Part shown: one piece after another, positions 11,836 through 23,800 of the stretch | Layout of the letters: each line of letters opens with the position of its first letter | How positions within the stretch are numbered: position 1 is the stretch's first letter | Origin: Gamarada debralockiae | Lineage: Eukaryota > Ascomycota > Leotiomycetes > Helotiales > Hyphodiscaceae | Length of the DNA: 64,000 nt | Direction of reading: 5' to 3' | NCBI GenBank assembly: GCA_002803225.1 | Contig: NXFV01001258.1 | Span: forward strand, 30,142-94,141 | Program-made: the position numbers and the translations under genes | Notes under the pieces: model-generated | What the model saw: the letters and a program-made list of their open reading frames with translations, nothing else | Told to the model about the DNA's origin: nothing | Databases searched by the model: none

Positions 11836-14800
11836 ATGGCCTCCTACAATCCTGCGATGCCTGCGACGGCCCCTCGACCCGCCGTCTTTGGGGCTCCAGT
11901 CCCCGTTCATGACCCTGCCGCTCCAGTCGGTACATTTGCGCCAGGGACGAAGATACAAGTGGGAAATCATAAGGTCATAATCCAGAAGTACTTCTCGGAA
12001 GGAGGCTTCGCACATGTCTATCTCGTCAAGATGCCAAAGCCCATTGATGGCACCGATATTGCGGTCTTAAAACGTGTCGCTGTACCCGATAAAGAGAACC
12101 TGGCGAATATGAGGACCGAGGTAGAAACAATGAAGAAGTTAAAGGGCCACCGACCCATTGTCACATACTACGATTCACATGCGTCACAACTGAAGGGTGG
12201 GGGATATGAGGTCTTCTTGCTCATGGAATTCTGCAATGGGGGTGGCCTAATTGATTTCATGAACACGCGATTGCAGAATCGATTGACGGAGCCTGAAATC
12301 TTGAAGATTTTCTCGGACGTTGCGGAAGGAGTCGCTTGCATGCACTACCTCAAACCTCCGCTATTACATCGAGATTTGAAAGTCGAAAATGTTCTTATTA
12401 CTACGACCGGTGCATCGCGACGATTCAAGCTCTGCGATTTTGGATCGACAGCTCCTCCTCGACCTGCTGCGACAACTGCTGCCGAGTGTAGGCTCATCGA
12501 AGACGATGTCCAGAAACATACCACACTTCAATACCGGAGTCCTGAAATGATCGATGTATACCGAAAACAGCCGATTGATGAGAAATCAGATATATGGGCG
12601 CTGGGGGTGCTTTTGTACAAGCTGTGCTATTACACGACACCATTTGAAGCGCAGGGACAACTTGCTATTCTAAATGCAAGCTTCAAATTTCCTGGTCACC
12701 CGTACTTCTCTGACAGGTTGAAGAAGCTCATAGGTATGTTATGGAACTTGCCTAGGCATCTGATAACTGATACTGATCTGCACAGCATCCATGCTGAAAG
12801 AGAATCCCAAATCTCGTCCAAATATTTACCAGGTCCTACGTGAAGCTTGTATGATGCAAGGGATTGAAGTCCCAATAAAAGATGTATGTCCTCGCCAAAA
12901 ACAATTCATATCCAAAGCTTATAGTTGTAGATCTATGCCGGGAGAACTCAATCGGAATCAAGGCGGAATCAAGTATTACCTACCCCAGACAAACATGTTG
13001 CCTCACCTCCCATCGTCGGAGCCGTATTTTCCCCACCAGCTCAACAACAGCCAGTCATCCCAGATGTCGTACCTATGCGAAGAGGTAGACCTACCGCCGG
13101 TGCTTCTAGCCACGTCAGCAAACCAAGTCCATCTCCATTACGAGGAGTTGCCAGTGATCCATTTGCTGCGTTGGATTCCAAGGCACCTCCTGGGCCCGTG
13201 GACGAAATTTCAAGTCGATTTCCTAGTCTCGATCAATTCTCACTGCTTCATGATGGAGGGAAGTTCGATTTTGATAAAAGCTCACCTACCAAACCAACAC
13301 ACTCTCGCGACATCAGCCAACGTGTGACAGAAAAGCTGGCCGACGATGCATTTGCAATACCAGCACAAAGCAAGGCACCCGTAGCCACTTCCACAATGAA
13401 GCCGCCAAGCACAACTGTATCTCGTGCCCAGAAGATAATTTCTAGCAACCCAGAGCTACAATCCGTGGCATCTCCTCCCGCCATTGTGTACCAGCCAACG
13501 CCTACTAGACCAACAAATAGCAGTTATGTGTCGCAAGGAACTATGACTTCGCCTACTCCCCCACCTCCCGGCCAATTTCCTACAACAAAATACGTGCCCT
13601 CTACTGCTAATCGATTCCCAACAACCTCCGATCACCACCGATCATCTAGTCTTCCTAGAAATCAAGTGGCGCCTCTCACAAGCACCCAATTTTTGCGGCC
13701 CGAAGAGAAGTCACTTCAACCGGCCTCTATCCCTCGAAATGCCTCCTATGGGTCACAATTGGGTCACGTACGACATGCATCTTCTTCTCGGCCTTCACTA
13801 GAAGGTGGCAGACCGAGCAACGATGTCCTAGAGCCCATAACAAGAACGAAGTCAAGCAATTCTCGACCACGTCCTACCAGCACACATCTGGAGTCCAATA
13901 TGGACTATCTCCGTGAGAGGGAATCCAGTGGCAGGCCGTCCTTGTCTTTGGACAAGCGTCCTCCGTACTCTAAAGACACCGCAGTCTTGGATCCAGAGTC
14001 CGATGATGAAACGAATATCGAGTCTAACGTTGATTTCCTTCGTACGATGGAAGATCATGATGCAGCAAAGAAGGATAAACGTCGCAGTAGCGGAGCCGAC
14101 AAGAAAGGGAAGCGCTCAAGCTTACCTTCCATGTCTTTGTCTGGCACAAAGAACCTGTTAGCTGGGAAGTTTGGCGACGCGTTCAAGAGATTCGAACACA
14201 GTGCGAGTACACCACCAGGACCACGGACACCAAGTCCCTTGCATGACCTCGAACGACGAGATCTCACACCGATAGCTGGATCGGAGGCAACCGACGGCCG
14301 GAGCGATGATGGAAATGTCCTCGAAGATATGGACAACATGGCCCCGGAACAACGACGCGAGCTTGAGCGGAGAAGACTCTCCATGGAAGAGAAGCGGGTT
14401 GCGAACGCCGCTGCGGAATACCGGAAACGACTCGCTGATCGAGGCTCTGGGCCAGCGCCAAGGAGTATTGGCGGTGTGTCACGTGCCGCGAGCATCCAAA
14501 ATAAGGTCAAGAGTCTCCTCGACGAGAACGCCCAATCTTCACCAGTCAAGAAGACCGCAGAAGGCTATGGGAGATTCACCGAAAGTCCTGTGGAACCCCC
14601 GTCTCGTCAATTCGATCCACAATCCGCGAACCCATATGCCAAACCTATGATCGCCAGAAAGCCCATCGTCCCAGTTGTCCACACCCGAACAATCCCCTTA
14701 CAGAACGAGATCGACTACTCCAAACCTCGCGCTCAACCACCAATATCCTCACCAGCCGCCGTCTCCAAAACTGGTGGACCAAGACCGAACGCGCCTCCCA

Positions 14801-15054
14801 AACCAATGCATCTCAACAGCATCAGCACCGGTCCTCGCTCCAACGAAATGCAGAACTCGCCACCGAATCCCTCATCGTTACCACCCCGACCTATGCAAGC
14901 TAGACCGGATATGACACCCCAGGAGAAAGAAGACTATATTGCAGATTTCAGCAAGAGGTTTCCTAGTCTTTCTGGGATAGAGATGGTGGAGCGTGAGATC
15001 GGCGGGACTGATGGCGTTAAATATGAGAAAGGGCTGCGGTCGAAAGAGGTGTAA
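11836..15054 (+). CDS. Ark/Prk-family serine/threonine kinase (Ark1/Prk1/Akl1 type)
   Basis: This is a kinase of the Ark/Prk (AAK1/GAK) group, which regulates endocytosis and cortical actin patches. The kinase domain is at about residues 35-320: glycine loop SEGGFAHVYLV, VAE-side Lys in IAVLKRV, catalytic HRDLKVENVL near 178, and DFGS near 201. The activation segment has a TTLQYRSPEM sequence typical of this group. Exons are 11836-12733, 12786-12883 and 12931-15054 (3120 bases, 1039 residues). The reading across the second intron gives IKDIYAGRTQSESRRNQV. The roughly 700-residue tail is Pro/Ser-rich and disordered, with FPSL-type short motifs (for example DFSKRFPSLSGIEMV near the C-terminus). 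No damage is seen. Orthology to one yeast paralogue cannot be decided. Confidence 0.9.
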
Positions 15055-18000
15055 TTATATTGCGAGACGCGGGATTCTTGGTGCCATGTGGGAATGAGTG
15101 CATAGGGTGGGATTGTATATCTAACGCATAGATTTGGAGCGAATATTAAGAGATGATTGTGGTTGTCATCTACCTATTCAACACGATCATGATATTGCAG
15201 CTCTTCCGTGAAACTTACGAAATGCATAAGATGCAGCCTTTCATTTGATAGTCGATTGCAGTTCTGTTCCTTTAAATACTTGGAACTTCGTAAGCAGAAA
15301 TTAGAAACCCTTCTGAAGACGACGATTCCGACGATGCCATTGGCAGCGTCTCGGTGGTGAGCCAGCGCAAACCCAAGTACCTCACTACATTCACAAGATC
15401 ATCAACTACACCTTCCACGACCCCAGCCCAAGTATCGAACCCACCCATAATGCCCGGACATCCTGTAGCCCCCACTATTAGGGACTCCAATAATGCCGTT
15501 GCTAGATACTTCTTGAACGGAATGGAGTATAATGGTACAGCCGTACTTTACGTCCCTTCATTCGATAATGAGCAGTTCAAAGATTCACTAGAATCCCTAC
15601 TACCGTAACCTGAAGTCTGCAGAAGCCTGCAGCATGATTCCGTCCCTGGTTGTGCATTTCACGCAAGACATATGCCCTTAACAACAACAGCTAACGTGAC
15701 GGCGAGAATTCTCTCGGCGCCGAGAAACAAACAAATTATTTTCAGAGCTCATCCTGGGAAGAAACCGAAACACCTTTCAAAGTAGAAGATAATAGTCCGC
15801 AAGTTGCAACGGCTTGGTGAGAATAGAAATTACACATCCTGGAACATCTCGTTACGTGACCTCGAGTCTACCCGCAGCGCGATCGGTTGCTTGCTATTAT
15901 ACATTACTCTCTAGCGACGAGGCAAGAGATTGCTCGGAGAGACTTGATAGCTCCGTGGAAAAGTTTCCCGCCAGATAACTTTGGAGAGAGCGGAGGCGCG
16001 TCAAATCCGAGGCTGTCAAGTTGCACACGGTCCGATCTCTCTGGCGAGTATGTTGAACTTGAGGCTCTTGTTGTAGCAACTGATCTCATCTTTTCATGCC
16101 AGAAGCAGCATGGCAGACCGATACGGAGCCCAAATCCAACACTAAGGAAGTCTTTATTCGTGGCCCCGATATTTCATTACTGCACAATCACAATTCAATG
16201 AGCTCAAAGTCTATAAATTAAACCTGCAGATCCAAGAACGTACTCTCATGCTCACGTACGATTCCGATATCTTTTTCCTATTGGTGTCCGCGTGCGGACG
16301 TCAAAAGACAAATCTTCGTACAGTTCCATGGGCTCGTCCACCGCCGGCCTTGAGCCAGCAGAAGTCTGCGGAAGGGTTGCGCCTGAAATGGGCGGGTTCA
16401 TTTAAGGAAGGGGGATTCAAGAACGACAATAGATACGATAGCGGTAGTGATGTCGACGACGAGACATCAAGGTTAAGTTCGTCGATAGAGAGTGGAGTTC
16501 AACCCCTAATGAAAAACTGGATTGGTGAGAGGGTTTGCTGAGCTGAATGGGAGAGAATCAGCGGTGTGCCTCGTCTTCATCGACATCTCCATCAAAGCGA
16601 CCTGCGTGAATGCCAGAACCGGGAACCCACAGCTTGATCAGCCTTGTTCAACTCTGTGGTCTTGTTATTTTATAGAAAACCCCATCATAATTTGCAGGCT
16701 GTATTATACCTGATGTGTCGGTTTGGTATCAGCATCCTAATTCCCAATGGCCATGTGGTATTTGGAAGCTTTCGACTCCGGAGACGTCCTTAGTATTTTG
16801 GCATTGGGCACGGTGGTGTGTGGGTTTGATTCTGAGAAAGGAAACCTTCCTAGGAACTCGAAAATTTTTGGTTGCAACTTTCCTCCAAACACGCTCTCAA
16901 AAATCCATGATACTCTGAGGCAAAACTCCCTCCGCCGCACAATTACTAACGGAAATTCGTTCAGATACGAAAGCAACTCAAGGTTTTCAATGCAGACTTC
17001 TTCTTCCATCACAACTGGCGAATTTTTTGAAGAGTTCCCGTATGTGGGTCTCATAGCTCATCGATTCCTTTCTGGTACTCAACCGGAAGTTGGGGAGATC
17101 TCCGTAATCAGAAACGTCGGTCTTCCGGTCTTGGTCTCGTCTCGGCGTGTTCCCATTTGCTTACCTTGGACTATTCGGAATCGACGATGGCATCGAAAAC
17201 GACGATGAGAGAGACATCGACGACGAATATGGGGATGTCTCAGTTGGCAGATTCTCAACTGTAAATCAGTAAGTTTTTTGACCATCACGGGGCGGAAATG
17301 CAGAAGTTGCCGTGCGCTTTGCAGGGGCGTAAGGAGAAGTTGCCGTTCCTTTTCCATCATAGACTGAGACACGACATCTGCTTGAGCCTTTTTGGACGCA
17401 GAATCCTGGTTAATGTTGCTCAGTCCGATATTTGGACTAGAAGCAACGTTCTCTTAAGGGGTTTCCTGCTACTTCCCGAACGACTTCGTCCAATCTTTAT
17501 TCAGTCGGAACATATTGATGTGGAACTTTTCTGGTGGTTCTAAGCTAGAGGAGATGCGTATAGTCGTATGGAGATACCGGGAGAGTGTCCTTCTTTAAAT
17601 GCAGTACTACCAGCGAGAATCTTCTAATACCGATACGCAGAAATTCTTCAAAAACTTTCATGGAAGATCCAAGCCGACTATACTCGCCGTCTGAATAGCG
17701 CAGAAAACACTCTTGAAAACCTTCCACCGCAGCGTCGAGTATCGAAACGCCCATACCTATCTCCAGTCAAGCAAAAGCAAAGTCCATTTCGAATCATAGA
17801 CGACAAAGTTGGCGGCGACAACGAGATTGACCTTGACAACGAGAAATACTCAAGCAGGTAAATTACAAGATTCGATCGCTGGGTTTGAACTTGATTCGGG
17901 TTGGTCATCAAACATGGAGAAAAGTGTCGAGGCATCAAACAATCTCCCGCCTCGTGGGTCTCGGTAGGAGACTTGTCGGGTGAACAAATCTATGACAAGA

Positions 18001-19140
18001 TGTTTCGAAGATATCATGATATTCAGGGGAAGATGGTCGGCTTTAATACTGCTCAGAATTAAAGTATGGATATGACTGTACCAAGGACTTTGACAAGTGA
18101 CATGAATTCTTCGAAAACAGATTTCAAAGGAAACCCTTCTCTAAGGACCGACGTCCAACCATGATCTTCGAGCGACTCTACTTATCTTAGCATTCTCATA
18201 TTCGATTGCGAGTTGGAATAGGTAGGGGTTTTGTGCCTCCATGTTAAGACGAACTCTATTATCCCGGCATCTCAGGAACTGTCTCGGTTTCAGGCTGGTT
18301 ACTAATACTGATGAAACCAGCTGCTAGCAGAATTTCGTTGATGTAGTAGGAAAGGCATTCAAGAACTTCGTTGGCCTACTTGATCTGGCTACGCAGAAAT
18401 TAAATATTTTGTCAGAGGTGGGGCAGGTGCGGCTGACCTGAGTGAAGAGAAGGAGGTGAAATGCCAGCTGGAGAGCTGAGACCACTGGAGTTACGGCATC
18501 AATCAACTTGAGCCATCCCATTCATCACCATCAACATGAATAGTTGAAAGGACAGCGACATTGAAAACGATGGCAATAATGATTGAACTTTAACAAGATC
18601 CAGAATGGTCTACAATCCTTCTGACTGGGCAATGCAGATAATCTTGGTCAGAGAAAGATTTCCAAGGTCAAACGCGAATCTTGAGGCGCATAGGTTCTTT
18701 CTCTCGGAAGGAAGTGTGGCTTAAGAGTAGCGAGATTGAGTGCTTCTAATGGAAAGGGAGTTCGATAAATAGAACAGCTTGCCCCCGACGGCTTCGAGGC
18801 CGAGAAGGAAGCCATGGCAGCTCCAAAATGCAACTTCATCATTTCCAGACTTTCTTGAATTCATATGGTAGGGAGCTTCTTCCGTCACTTCATTCTTCTC
18901 AATCATAAATTTGCTCATAGAAAAAAAAAAATACATATACCACCAAAGCAATAGAACATACCCAATTCTCCAATACCCAGCCGACTATTGAGGTCAAGTT
19001 CCGGCACTCCATGCTGATATCAAATACCATGATAACTTCAAAAGGGTTGTTTCCAATTCGAGAGGTAGAAAATCTTCAGAGAGGTAATCGTACTAAACGG
19101 AACCACGAGACAAACTCCAAACCCTACTTCATATTAACGT
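15055..19140. other. Gene-poor stretch with short uncertain open frames
   Basis: No gene is supported. Short frames at 15290-15608, 16248-16541, 16747-17208 and 17298-17543 lack recognisable domains. Several include isolated acidic patches (DDDSDDAIGS near 15318, SGSDVDDETSRL near 16440, DDERDIDDEYGD near 17195, DNEIDLDNEKYSS near 17818). These could be exons of unknown genes or remains of one decayed family. A run of eleven A bases is at about 18920-18930. Confidence 0.4.
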
Positions 19141-19159
19141 TGTGAACCCCTTTTCACTG

Positions 19160-19880
19160 TCACGTGATACCAACCATACTTATCTTTCGACGTTTGTCTT
19201 CACATTTCCCAGAGCAGAGTCTGAACGTATTACAGCAAGAGAGTCATACTCAGTGTGTAGACTAATCTCGACAAGGACACGACTGATACTTCAGGCTCAC
19301 AGTGAGGAGCTGGCCTTCTCCCATATGCTGCGGATATTGATCGAATGTTTGCTCTTGCAAGTTGAGGGCGACAGAGAGGTTTTATATCAATATCAGGGCT
19401 TATATCAGCGTCGCAGGGCTTACGACAGTCGGAGATGCACCCTTCTCTGTTTCTAGAGCAGAGTCTGAATGAACTGTAGCAAGGGGCATCAGTCCGAGTG
19501 TTCCTCTCCCTCACCAGAGCAGAGTCTAGATGAATCATAGCAAATGTGTCCAAACCTTTCTTGCCTTCACATACTTCCTCTACAACAGGTTCTTCGAACC
19601 TAGACTTCTTTCTCTGATAGTAAGAATACTACTTATGAGCCAACCTCGACAATGATATGACCAAGAGTTCTGCCATTCTTATTTATAGTGGGGAGCGGGC
19701 CACCAGCCATATATTAGGAATACCAGTACTATTACGTTGGTTGGACCGTGCAAGTTGAGGACTCACTATTATCAACAATAGCTTTCTCTATATCACGTGA
19801 TGCCACACATTCTTTTATCCTTGTCGTTGGGCTCAAGTTTTTCCGGACCAGAGTCTGAGTGAAGCCAATTTCAGCCCTCA
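19160..19880. repeat. Diverged, interleaved direct repeats around CAGAGTCTGA
   Basis: The core CAGAGTCTGA (or a one-to-two-base variant) occurs at 19215, 19459, 19520 and 19849. TCACGTGATNCCA opens similar segments at 19160 and 19793. A block that starts CTCGACAA and ends GCAAGTTGAGG is present at about 19266-19369 and again at about 19646-19760. Identity is partial, so these are old copies. No coding frame follows the repeat. They resemble remains of a duplicated non-coding element or satellite. Confidence 0.6.
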
Positions 19881-20074
19881 TATGACTAACAGATTGGTTC
19901 ATGGCTGGGGACTGCCGCCATGGTGCAGTGAACCAAAAATTTCACTTCCTAAACGATCTCCTACAAATTGCATCAACTTATTGCTCATGGTGTGCTTTCT
20001 ATGGCGCTCTCACCAGGTGAATTGGATTTTAATGGCTCTCCACTGTGACAGTTCTGGCGGAATGTCACCTGACT

Positions 20075-20152
20075 TCACGTGACTGAATATTCACTTGCGA
20101 GGCTAGGGATTCACTTGACGCGTCGACGCGCAGGGGAGCGCACTGGCGCGCC
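20075..20152. promoter_or_regulatory. CpG-rich palindromes and TCACGTGA upstream of the NOV-HET gene
   Basis: Within 80 bases lie TCACGTGA (20075-20082), the perfect 12-base palindrome CGCGTCGACGCG (20119-20130, preceded by A to give ACGCGT) and the 8-base palindrome GGCGCGCC (20145-20152). A TATATT-like stretch follows at about 20160. ACGCGT matches the known MBF/MCB-type site and TCACGTGA a bHLH/Cpf1-type site. Function here is inference. The nearest start codon is about 660 bases downstream, at 20815. Confidence 0.35.
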
Positions 20153-20814
20153 TTTTGCATATATTAGTTGTGTGCACTCGTATAATCTTTCCTTCTCTCC
20201 TTAGCTTAGGGTTCTCGGAAAATACAGCACTTCTACGAAGAGTCTTCATTGCGTGACACTCCATGTCAGATGAAATATTGGCCTATTTTAGCCTCCCTAT
20301 TTGGGCCTAGCTTAGCCCCTTTTCTACGCGTATATAGCCCCTTTCGCACCTTACTTTTACTCTGCAATCGAGTCTATTTTCCCCATCCAATACTCCATTT
20401 CGCAGAGTTGTCACATTGCGCACCAAGGCGGCAATAGTGATTGATTGTGCCAGCCTCATTTTTGCCCAGACAAAATTGTTCCAGGAAATGCATGGATTAT
20501 GCGACTGCCTGATAGAGATTTTGAGGCGTCCTGTCATTTTTCTTTTCCAAAACGGGGCGCAGTCAAACTTTTAGCGCATGGTTGTAGCCGCCGGAAAGCA
20601 AGTATAAGTAGAACTCCTCTCGGAACGTCGCAGCCCCCATTTTGAAGAGCGACCAAGCAACCATTGCGAACGGGACGTATACCCTCTGCGATATGATGAA
20701 AGGATCCTACGAAGATACTCTCTCATCACCAATCGGTTTGTAGCTAGCTGCTCTCAACCCGGGTACCATCGCGCCTGAGGCATCTTTCCCCCACGGGCTC
20801 TACAATATTGCATC

Positions 20815-23800
20815 ATGGACATACCTTCGACAGAAACAATTGCGCAAGAGCACATTGCACAAATCAGAAAGTCCAAGGGTCTTGACGGGCCCGACACGAA
20901 TACGTCTGACTTGGAGGCTGCTCTGATCATGTGAGTATTTACACGGGACTGGGACCATATGCCCATATGCAACTCATATTCATTGATATTTTTCCAGACT
21001 CTCCGAACAACTTTACCAGAAGTCGACTCATTTCTTGCTAGAACTGATTCAAAATGCCGACGACAATACGTACAAAGTTCAGGAGCCTACGCTCAACCTC
21101 ACCTACTCTCGTCGGACTTTACGTCTTGACTGCAATGAGATCGGGTTTGGGAAGAGAAACGTTGAGGCCATTTGCAAGATTGGTCGAAGCACCAAAGCTG
21201 GCATAGGGAATGCGACAAGATACATTGGAGAAAAAGGAATTGGATTCAAATCTGTTTTCAAGGTTTCCGACGTAGTGTGGATCACTTCTGGACATTACTC
21301 TTTCAAATTCGACAAAAAGGAAACATTGGGAATGATTGCTCCAATTTGGGAGAAGTTTCCCCTTCCTCTCTTGCCAGGATACACGTCGATCCTCTTGCAA
21401 TTATCGCATGATTATGAACCCGGAGAACTCATTACTGAGATCACATCCTTGGATCCAAGGCTTTTGATCTTTCTTCGAAAACTCAGACAAGTCAATCTCA
21501 AGAGCTTGGATCAAGGTGGGAAAGTCTGGAGAAGTACCTTGCGACGACATGACGTATCTTTTGGGGCGAATGGGGACAATGCTATAGAATTATGGCACAA
21601 TGTAGCGTCCTACTCACTCAAGACCACAAGTTACCAAGTCAGTGGACTTCCGCCTGAGCCAAAACGACCAGGTTGCACGCATTCCGAGATTCTTTTGGCC
21701 TTTCCAATAACAAGGAGCGGTGAACCTTGGATTCAGTCCCAAAATGTGTATGCATTTCTGCCAATCCGCGATTATGGATTCAAGGTAAGAATTCCTGTTA
21801 CTCGTGTTGCCCAAAGTCTGTGGATAGTAAGTGAGAAAAGGACCACTTAGTAGCGCGTCAATCACTTTTCTATCGAGGACTTCTAGGCAGCACAAGTACT
21901 CTAAAGTCGTTTAGACATTCTACTGACGTCTCTAGTTTCTACTTCAAGCCGATTTTCTACTTATTGCCAGTCGTGAAGATATCGATACTTCTTCGCCATG
22001 GAACCAGAAATTGCTTGATGCTATTCCACAAGCGTTCCTTAACGCCGTAGAAGAGTGCAATAAAGGTGATTTACGTCATACCTGGATGCGTTATCTACCA
22101 AGCAGGGCGCTGCTATCGGATTTTTTCGAGGGTCTCGAATCTTCTATACTAGAACTCTTGGCCAGAGCACCAGTAGTAGAGAACTTCGCGGGAAACCTTA
22201 CACCACCGTCGGAGCTCAGGGTTGTCCCGGAAGACTTCAGGGATGAAAATGGCGTGCCGCTGATCTGTACTGGCCGAACATTATCCACTTACGTGTCACA
22301 AAACTATTCTACCGAGGACATTCTCGACCTCAACCGGATTGGAGTCCAGAATGTTTCGGCGGAAGAGTTTCTGACGGATCTAAAGCTTTTTATTCTCAAG
22401 AGCCAGCGAGCCTTCCAGGAAATGCCCAACGTCTGGCATTCACGTCTTGCAAATGCCCTGTCACGAATGATTTACGATGAGAACATCAAAGCCACCCTTT
22501 CTGAACTGGAGATTGTCCATCTACGCGATGGCAGGTGGGTGTCTCCAAGTCGGGAAAATGTCTGTTTCTCGAATCCTTCTGATTTGATAACAGTACCGGG
22601 AGGGTTGGAGATCCATGAGATCCATCCAGAGGTAGCAAATAATCATTTCCAACGGTACCTACTTACCCTTCTAGGAGCGAAGAGCATCAACAAAGACCTC
22701 GTGTGCGATATCATTATTAGCATGCATGGAGACCGGGAATTCAACTCCAACGATCCATCAGTCGAACACTTGATAGCACACATAGTTTTCCTCTACCGTA
22801 CAAATTGGAAGAACACTTACAACCACGACCTGTGGTTTGTTACAGAGTTCGGTTCAGTTCGCCGTGGATCCGAGCTATACTTGGATTTGGAGGAGTCCCA
22901 ACCTTATTCCGCAACGGCCCTATTCAGGGAAAACAGAGAGAAATTTTCATTCCTTCACAGTAGCTACTTTGAAGACTTCTCATCTTCAGACTCAGATTGG
23001 ACTTCCTGGCTCGTTAGAAATCTCCACGTAGCAGAGTATCCTCGACTCGTGGCTCATGCCACTGATCCCGAGCCAATATTGTCCCAGAATTTTCAATTCC
23101 TTCTTGACGCAGGTTTACAGAAGCAGATCCTGCTACTATTTAGGGACAATTGGGGTCACTACGCTAAATGGATCCGCCCCGAAAACGATTCGACTGAGGG
23201 AACAGACCTGATCGAAAAGCTGTCCTCGATGCGGGTGCCTTGTTGTGGTGGAGGCGACGCACCACTGAATCGAACAATCCTACCTCTGGGCGATATAGCT
23301 CAGGGAAGTATGGATTCTATGTCGTTTCTCGACATACCAGAGCCAGAAGATGCTCGATGGAGATACTTGCGTCACTTCGGAGTTGTCGTTGAAATGGGCC
23401 CAAGTCCATTCATCCAATGCCTTCGGCAGCTGAAACTGTCTGGAACCTCTTTAGAGGAAGTCTCAGAGTTGTACAAGCAGATTCAAGGCCAATCCAGTCG
23501 CCATGGTGAAATTATAAGGCATTATCCTTTTCTCAACTGTCTATGCCAGAAAGTTGGTCAATTTGTAAGAAATTGACGGCCGTACCCCTGTAGACTTTGT
23601 ATCAAGCTTCTGTATGCTTACATAGAATGTATGCTTGTGGCTCAACGCTTAATGTCGCTAATTGTTTCTATCATTGGATGAGAAACGTGGACATTGCTGC
23701 TTCAATTCACAGTTTGGTGATGGGAACAAGGTGTGAGCTGACTGAGTAAATGTAGAAGCACCTTTCGAACTGAGAACCTGGTGTTCGTTCCTATGGCCGA

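Noticed and set aside
14055..14549. 164-codon minus-strand frame
   Set aside because: Antisense shadow of the Ser/Pro-rich tail of the Ark/Prk kinase.
15290..15608. Frame with DDDSDDAIGS and ARYFLNGMEYNGTAVLY
   Set aside because: Looks protein-like, but no start, no family and no second exon could be found; described only as part of the gene-poor block.
16747..17208. 153-codon plus-strand frame in the gene-poor block
   Set aside because: No recognised domain, no splice context and biased composition; not enough to call a gene.
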